In this document: positions 58,860 to 64,000 of the stretch, piece by piece
Numbering within the stretch: the first letter of the stretch is position 1
Layout of the letters: every line of letters begins with the position of its first letter
DNA from: Mortierella sp. BCC40632
Lineage: Eukaryota > Mortierellomycota > Mortierellomycetes > Mortierellales > Mortierellaceae
Length of the DNA: 64,000 nt
Direction of reading: 5' to 3'
Assembly (NCBI GenBank): GCA_011634665.1
Contig: WAEK01000015.1
Location: 1,162,501-1,226,500, forward strand
The notes under the pieces: generated by a model
The model's input: only the letters and a program-made list of their open reading frames with translations
Database searches by the model: none
What the model was told of the DNA's origin: nothing
Position numbers and translations under genes: made by a program

Positions 58860-61417
58860 ATGGGAGTAGAAACAATCACCACACACACTGTCAAGGATGG
58901 TGTCACCACCACCATCGTCTCCCGGACTACTACTATCGTCGAGGAACACAAGGAGATCCTGTCCGAGCCTTCCGAACAAGATACACCCCATGGCCTCGTC
59001 GGAGGAGTGCGAAGCACTCTGCGCGACTACTGGTTCCCTTCTCAACACAACGATCCTCCAGAAGACCATGAGATCGAAGATGATCACTCTCATGACAGTG
59101 AACACAAGCATCCTCTACTTCTCAAACCCAATAGCATCTTACGCCGAGCTTACGACTATTGGAGATCATTAACGGTGGATGCAGACGAACGAGCCAAGAA
59201 GCTTGTCATCGAGGCCAGGGAAGCTCGGGACAAGGCTGCAGACGAAGCCCGTTGGGCCTACTTTGGATTCAAGCGGGAAGCGCGAGAAGCGCTCGAGGTG
59301 GCCGAGAAAAAATACAAGGACGCCCTAGCAAATGCAGAACGAGTTCATGAAGAAGCACTAGAGTCCGCAAAATCGAAATGGTTCCAAGCCGTGGACACGA
59401 CCGAGAAGGAGGTCAAGGAAGTCAAGGACGAGACAAATGAGGTCCTACACGAGACTTGGAGTCGATTCAAGTCTGCTGTGGATTCACTCATCTTTAATCC
59501 TCCCAAGTACGGATGTTCTCCTTCATCTCAGTATTGGTTCTCACGTCAGAACCCAGCGGCAGACTCGGGTTGGGACTGTCGTGAGATCTGGGACCGTTCT
59601 CGGGGGGATCTTTCTTCAACCCGTGGACTTCACTTTTTTGGAGATGACAGAGACCATCCTCAACAACCTCTATCTCAAACATTCAAGAGTCTGCCCAAAA
59701 AGATCGTCTCCCCCGAGAAACTTCATGACACCCTGACAAATTTTTATTCCCAGGCAGCCGCCAAGGCCAAGCATGCTCCGTCTGCATCCTCGTTCGAACA
59801 GGGACTCAAGCCTATCCGAGATCAATACCAGGCGCTTCTTGACCGAGTTGTTCGGAATGACCAATCCGCCCAAAGAGAACTGGACTTGTTTACAGACAAG
59901 ATCAAGGCCAGGTTGAACGAAGTCAAGTACTATGAAGAGCATACCGATGCTTGGTTGACAGCGCAATGGAATGCTGTGATCGACAATGCAGGAGGTGCCA
60001 AGGAGCATTACCAAAAGGTCTTTAAAAAGACCCTTCGATCCGTTCAGAAAACTCGCAACGAGATTTACAACTCTTTGATCCAATCCCTTCAAAAGACTGT
60101 TGATGCCTCTCGGAACAATCTGAAGCATGCCATCCAAACTGCCAAGGACAAGGCGGATACGTCCATGGCACATAATGCGGTCCGAGATGCTGTCGAGTCG
60201 TTTGTTAGGATCATTCGAGAGGCGGATACTAGGATCCGGAACACGCCCAAACATGCATACGACCTGGCTCTTGAGGCCTTTTATCAAGAGGAGGCTCAAC
60301 TTCAAGCCAAACTTGATCATGCCATTGCCGAGGCCTCGAAATCGGCCCATTCATTGTCTTATCTGGCCTCCAAAACAGGAGAGTCGGCCAAGGATCGAGC
60401 TTCCAAGTCCATGTCCTCGGTAGCGAGTCAAGTCACCAAAGAAGCCAAGGACCATATCAAGGATACGAAACAAAAGATCAAGGGTGCTGAAGAAGCGGTT
60501 GAGAACCAGTACCGAACAGCGACAGCCAATGTTCGATCTGGATATGAAAGGGCTTCTTCAACGATGAGTTCGATCTGGGGATCGGCCACACCACAGTCTC
60601 ATCCATTCCAAACCTCTTATCATCGAATGTTGGACGGAGTGAAATCCAATTTGTTTGATAACGAGTCTGGACTGGAGAGAAAGGAATTGAATGCGAGCTC
60701 AGTATATGGTGCGATTTTGGCCATTTATTTTTTGTTCTTGTCGTATCGAATTTGGGCCACTCGGCGATTGAGAACGATGCAAGATCCGACCGAGATGACG
60801 TATAGTGTTGTTCAAGACGGCCGTTCCGAGGCTCAGGGTAATGGAGTTTATGCGAATGGAGAACATCCTTCGGGGCATTATCTGCGTAGTTGGAAACAGG
60901 GTAAGTTGGGGGAGGAGGGGTTATTTGTGGGGAGAGAGAGAGAGAGAGTACCCTCCCCCCCATGCCCACAATAATGAGAGAACAATAGCAAACGAATCTG
61001 ACATTGCTATTCTTCTCTCTTCTTTCTTTCTTTCCCTTAGGAGGAATTGTTCCTGAGGAACCTTCGACTCCAAAGTTGTCCACCCACAAGACTCGACGTG
61101 CAGTTGAAGATGAACTGGAGCTAGAGCGTAGTTCCTTCCATCATATTCTGATCCAGTTCACGTCCATGGTACCGGTGACACTTTTACTCTTGACGCTTCT
61201 TGAGTGGGCAGGATTCAATCGAGTTGGATTGCATACACTCTTTGTTGGGTTGATCACGGCACAGGTGATGCAAGGAGGATTTTTGAACAAGGCCATGACC
61301 TCGTTGGCGATTGTGGATGGAGTGCATACATCGGGGAATGATGTGGGGTGTTATCTTTCATGGGGAGTTCTTGCCTTTGCTGCCGTGGCAAATGGTATCA
61401 AGGCTCTTCACGCTTGA
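58860..61417 (+). CDS. Amphipathic coiled-coil protein with C-terminal membrane segments
   Basis: Two exons (58860-60900, 61041-61417) join in phase to 805 aa. No family is recognised. Residues ~100-200 and ~300-590 are long Ala/Lys/Glu-rich helices with regular hydrophobic spacing (AKKLVIEAREARDKAADEAR, KKYKDALANAERVHEEALES, AEASKSAHSLSYLASKTGES), recalling apolipoprotein-, LEA- or perilipin-like lipid-surface helices. A Cys/Trp-containing island (YGCSPSSQYWFSRQNPAADS) lies between them. A first membrane helix is VYGAILAIYFLFLSYRIWAT. Exon 2 adds about three more (MVPVTLLLLTLLEWAGF, TLFVGLITAQVMQGG, YLSWGVLAFAAVANGI). No signal peptide. A role at ER or lipid-droplet membranes is inference from helix character. 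Confidence 0.72.
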
Positions 61418-61909
61418 ATTTCGTTTTGACATGTCGATCAAACTAGATCGTTTGGAAAAAAAAAAAAAAAAATGTCTACGAGTTGATAGCTAGTTTGACA
61501 ATCTCTCCCTCTCTCTTGTGCATAGTTTTTTTATACTCTCTCCCTACCCTTTGCAGCTCTTAGTCTTGAATACAATATCTTTGTGTTTGGCAATGAAAAG
61601 GGTCATTTGAAGTGTATGCTTTGCTATGAAATGACACTTTTCTTCTTCTTCGAAAAAAAGAGCGAGAAGTTTATTAAAACGTGTGTGAGGAGAAGAAGAA
61701 GAAGGAGGAGAAGGAAAGAATAGATAGTATCGTACATTACGTTCTTGGTATATCACAACAGGACTCTATATGAGTGATGAAGAGGAGGAAAGAGGAGGAG
61801 GAAGAGGAGGAAGAGGAGGAAGAGGAGGAAGGAGGAGAAAGCTGCCAAAATAGCCAAAGTAGGAAAGAAAACAAGAGCTTGGTTTGTTGCCATTTCGCTG
61901 GTAAAGAGG

Positions 61910-61940
<31 letters not shown>

Positions 61941-62086
61941 GGTAATCAAACCCTCAAATAGAGAGTCCTGTGGCCAGCCAAAGGAATAAAGGAGCGAGTT
62001 AAATACAACGATGAAAAAGAAAGGAAAGAAAGGAAGAGAGAGATGGCGAGAGAGAGAGTGTGTGTGTGTGTGCGTGTGTGCGAGAA
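61418..62086. other. Convergent 3' region
   Basis: Between the coiled-coil gene (plus) and MPS1 (minus). It holds GGA/GGAGGAA purine repeats (61780-61840), a T24-class run (61916-61940) and a short GT tract (62060-62080). No gene is seen. Confidence 0.6.
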
Positions 62087-63916
62087 TTACTTGGAGGCAC
62101 GTCTCTGGAGTCTGGTCATCATTTCTCTCGCTGCCTTGTCCACAAATTCGCCATCAAGGCTTGTTGACGGTCCAGAGTGTCCATTTTCTTTGCTACTAGT
62201 CGTGCCTGATGCCCTGTCATGGGTTGTATTCGTAACAGTGGAAGATCCGTTTTGAGCACCCAGAACCATGGATGCCTTCACCACCTGCCGTAATGTTTCC
62301 ATATCCACGGTTACTGTCTCGGATCGAGTCGAGGTCGATGAACTTTCTCGCATTGTCTGTGTAGAGGAAGAGGAAGAGGAAGAGGAAGGGCTGATCGACT
62401 TGGCTCCAACTTCGACTTTAGACTCCTCTGTTGCGGTAGTGGCAGCAACCGTAGCAGTAGTGGCACTATGTGTCGGATTTCGCCATGGTCTCAGGAACGG
62501 ATCCTCCAAGAGTTGAGAAATTGTCATTCGCTCTTGTGGTGGTCGCCTAAGACAACCTTGCATACATCGGATCAAATCCGGATCCACGCGAACTCGAGTT
62601 TGTCGAACTTTGGCTGAAGTATTATTCTGATTATTACTCAAGTTGGGAGAGGATTGACTTGTTTGGGGGTTGGCTGCTTTTAAAAGATCTTCCCGACTAT
62701 TGTTCAATGTGGAGGCTCCAGCAGAGGATGAAGAGGATCCATTCGCTCGAGGGAGAAGCAATGGTGAAAGTCTCGTCTCTGGAAAGGGGATCTCATGTTG
62801 TTCACTCGCAATTGCCGTCATTTTGGGGATAAACCGAGTAATATCCGAAAAGGGGGTCTTTCCATACACCATTTGATAAAGGATGCATCCCAAAGACCAG
62901 ACATCACTTGCTCGACCCAATTTCCGCCAGCCGGGACCTGTCACAATCGGCTTTGCTGGTGTGGGGGCATCCGTACGCGTTGAGTCGGGTGTGTTGCCAT
63001 TGGCAACCCCTGATGGTTGATTATTCGTAGTACATGTTGACGTTGAACCATTAACAGAGGCAGACTCTGGTGCTGTTGCATTGGTCGAGGAAGAGGAGGA
63101 AGTCGGATTGGTCAAACGAGAAGGGGGTGAAGGGTTGACAGTGATAGCCTCGGGGGACATGTAATTGGCTGTACCAAGATGTAGTTCCCGATGAAGATTA
63201 GTTGTATCGTTCCCAATCGCACTCGAGATTCCAAAGTCGATCAACTTGAGTGCTCCCTCAACTAGTAGAAAGTTGGCTGGCTTGAGATCCGAATGAATGA
63301 TTTTTTCTTCGTGGATGATCTGGACAGCCTCTAGCATCTATTTAAGAAAAAACGGTAAATTATTGGTGCGTGTTTTCTTTTTTTTCTTATCGGAAAAGAA
63401 AAAGAAAAGATGTAATGCCAGACACTTGGGATCACAATCCACACAAGTCTCAGTACCTGACGCCAGTAAAGGCCAACAAAGTGAATATCAAAAGGTTGCT
63501 CTCGCTGACTAATGAGCATGCGAGCAAGATCTGTCTCACCATACTCCATGACCTAAATGATAGATGAAACAAAGTAGTTCAGTAATAGCATTTTCGACTT
63601 GATACCTCTATTTCTCTTCTTTTTCTTTTTTTTTTTTCTCGCATTGGTCCTCGACAGATATTTTCTTTACCAGATAAAGAGTTCCCTTTGCATAGCTGAT
63701 TTCAGCATCAAACAGTCGGACAATACGTTGACTATTGGCGAGTCGCGTCAACAGATTCACTTCATTCACAAATCCGTTGATGGTGGTTTTACCGGCGCCC
63801 TCAAAGGACACCTTTTTGAGCGCCAAAATATTCGAGGTCGGGGTCAAGACCATATACACTCTGGAGCTGCCTCCCGAGCCAACCTGCTTCAGTCGCGTAT
63901 ACGGTCTATTGTTCAC
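62087..63916 (-). CDS. MPS1: MPS1/TTK spindle-checkpoint kinase, 3' part (runs off the window)
   Basis: Three exons are visible (63916-63671, 63552-63457, 63337-62087), covering the kinase domain and tail; upstream exons lie beyond 64000. MPS1 is the dual-specificity kinase of the spindle assembly checkpoint and spindle-pole duplication. Kinase signs: Gly loop [17 protein letters not shown]-equivalent ILALKKVS, hinge [13 protein letters not shown], catalytic loop [19 protein letters not shown] in [18 protein letters not shown]-equivalent NYMSPEAI, then [20 protein letters not shown]. The HSDLKPANF and [14 protein letters not shown] sequences are typical of Mps1/TTK. A ~60-residue Ser/Thr/Asn-rich insertion sits between NYMSPEAI and [11 protein letters not shown], and another Ser-rich insertion follows in the C-lobe. 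The C-terminal ~130 residues are disordered. Confidence 0.92.
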
Positions 63917-64000
63917 CTAGAGAGAGAGATTAAAAAAGTGTGCGTCCAAACAAGCATCTTATATTAGTTGCTAATTAACTTTCTAGAGAGAAAGAACGAG

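Overview
The window is nuclear DNA of a filamentous fungus. Genes carry short GT-AG introns (about 60-450 nt), often with homopolymer runs of 10-35 T or A. Spacers are crowded with CT/GA, GT and GACA microsatellites. Proteins are rich in low-complexity Ser/Gln/Pro tracts. The gene content (an LRR-type giant protein with a fungus-specific N-terminal half, a PL14-like secreted enzyme, tandem GNAT proteins, Sla1) points to an early-diverging lineage, most likely Mortierellomycota. That placement is inferred from protein style; no database search was possible.

Left part (1-21 kb): a secreted GPI-anchored polysaccharide-lyase-14-like protein (minus), a small disordered protein of unknown function, and the complete eight-exon gene for the second-largest subunit of RNA polymerase III. 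A gene-poor stretch of more than 6 kb follows, with a striking GC-rich hairpin and a doubtful minus-strand gene. It ends at a very large disordered Ser-rich protein.

Middle (21-46 kb): an NSRP1-like splicing-speckle protein and a bacterial-type glycyl-tRNA synthetase diverge from a 323-bp promoter. Next come a mitochondrial pyrimidine-nucleotide carrier (Rim2/SLC25A33/36 type), a 1385-residue LRR-like protein, a tandem pair of GNAT acetyltransferase-like genes with identical intron positions, the AMPK gamma subunit SNF4, the exosome core subunit MTR3, and a WKF-domain (C7orf50-like) nucleolar-type protein.

Right part (46-64 kb): the endocytic actin adaptor SLA1 with three SH3 domains, SHD1, SHD2 and a long Met/Gly/Thr tail; an FAD-dependent aromatic hydroxylase-like gene whose GD motif is split over two micro-exons (11 and 22 nt); a small Cys-rich GPI-anchored protein; an 805-residue amphipathic coiled-coil protein with a membrane tail; and the kinase half of the spindle-checkpoint kinase MPS1, cut by the right edge.

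The genes are unrelated housekeeping and accessory genes, not a pathway cluster. I do not see a convincing new multi-gene system. The best leads are the bacterial-type GlyRS, the micro-exon hydroxylase, the tandem GNATs, the two large proteins without recognised family, and the isolated hairpin. Exon borders were placed by hand from splice-site consensus, reading phase and family conservation.
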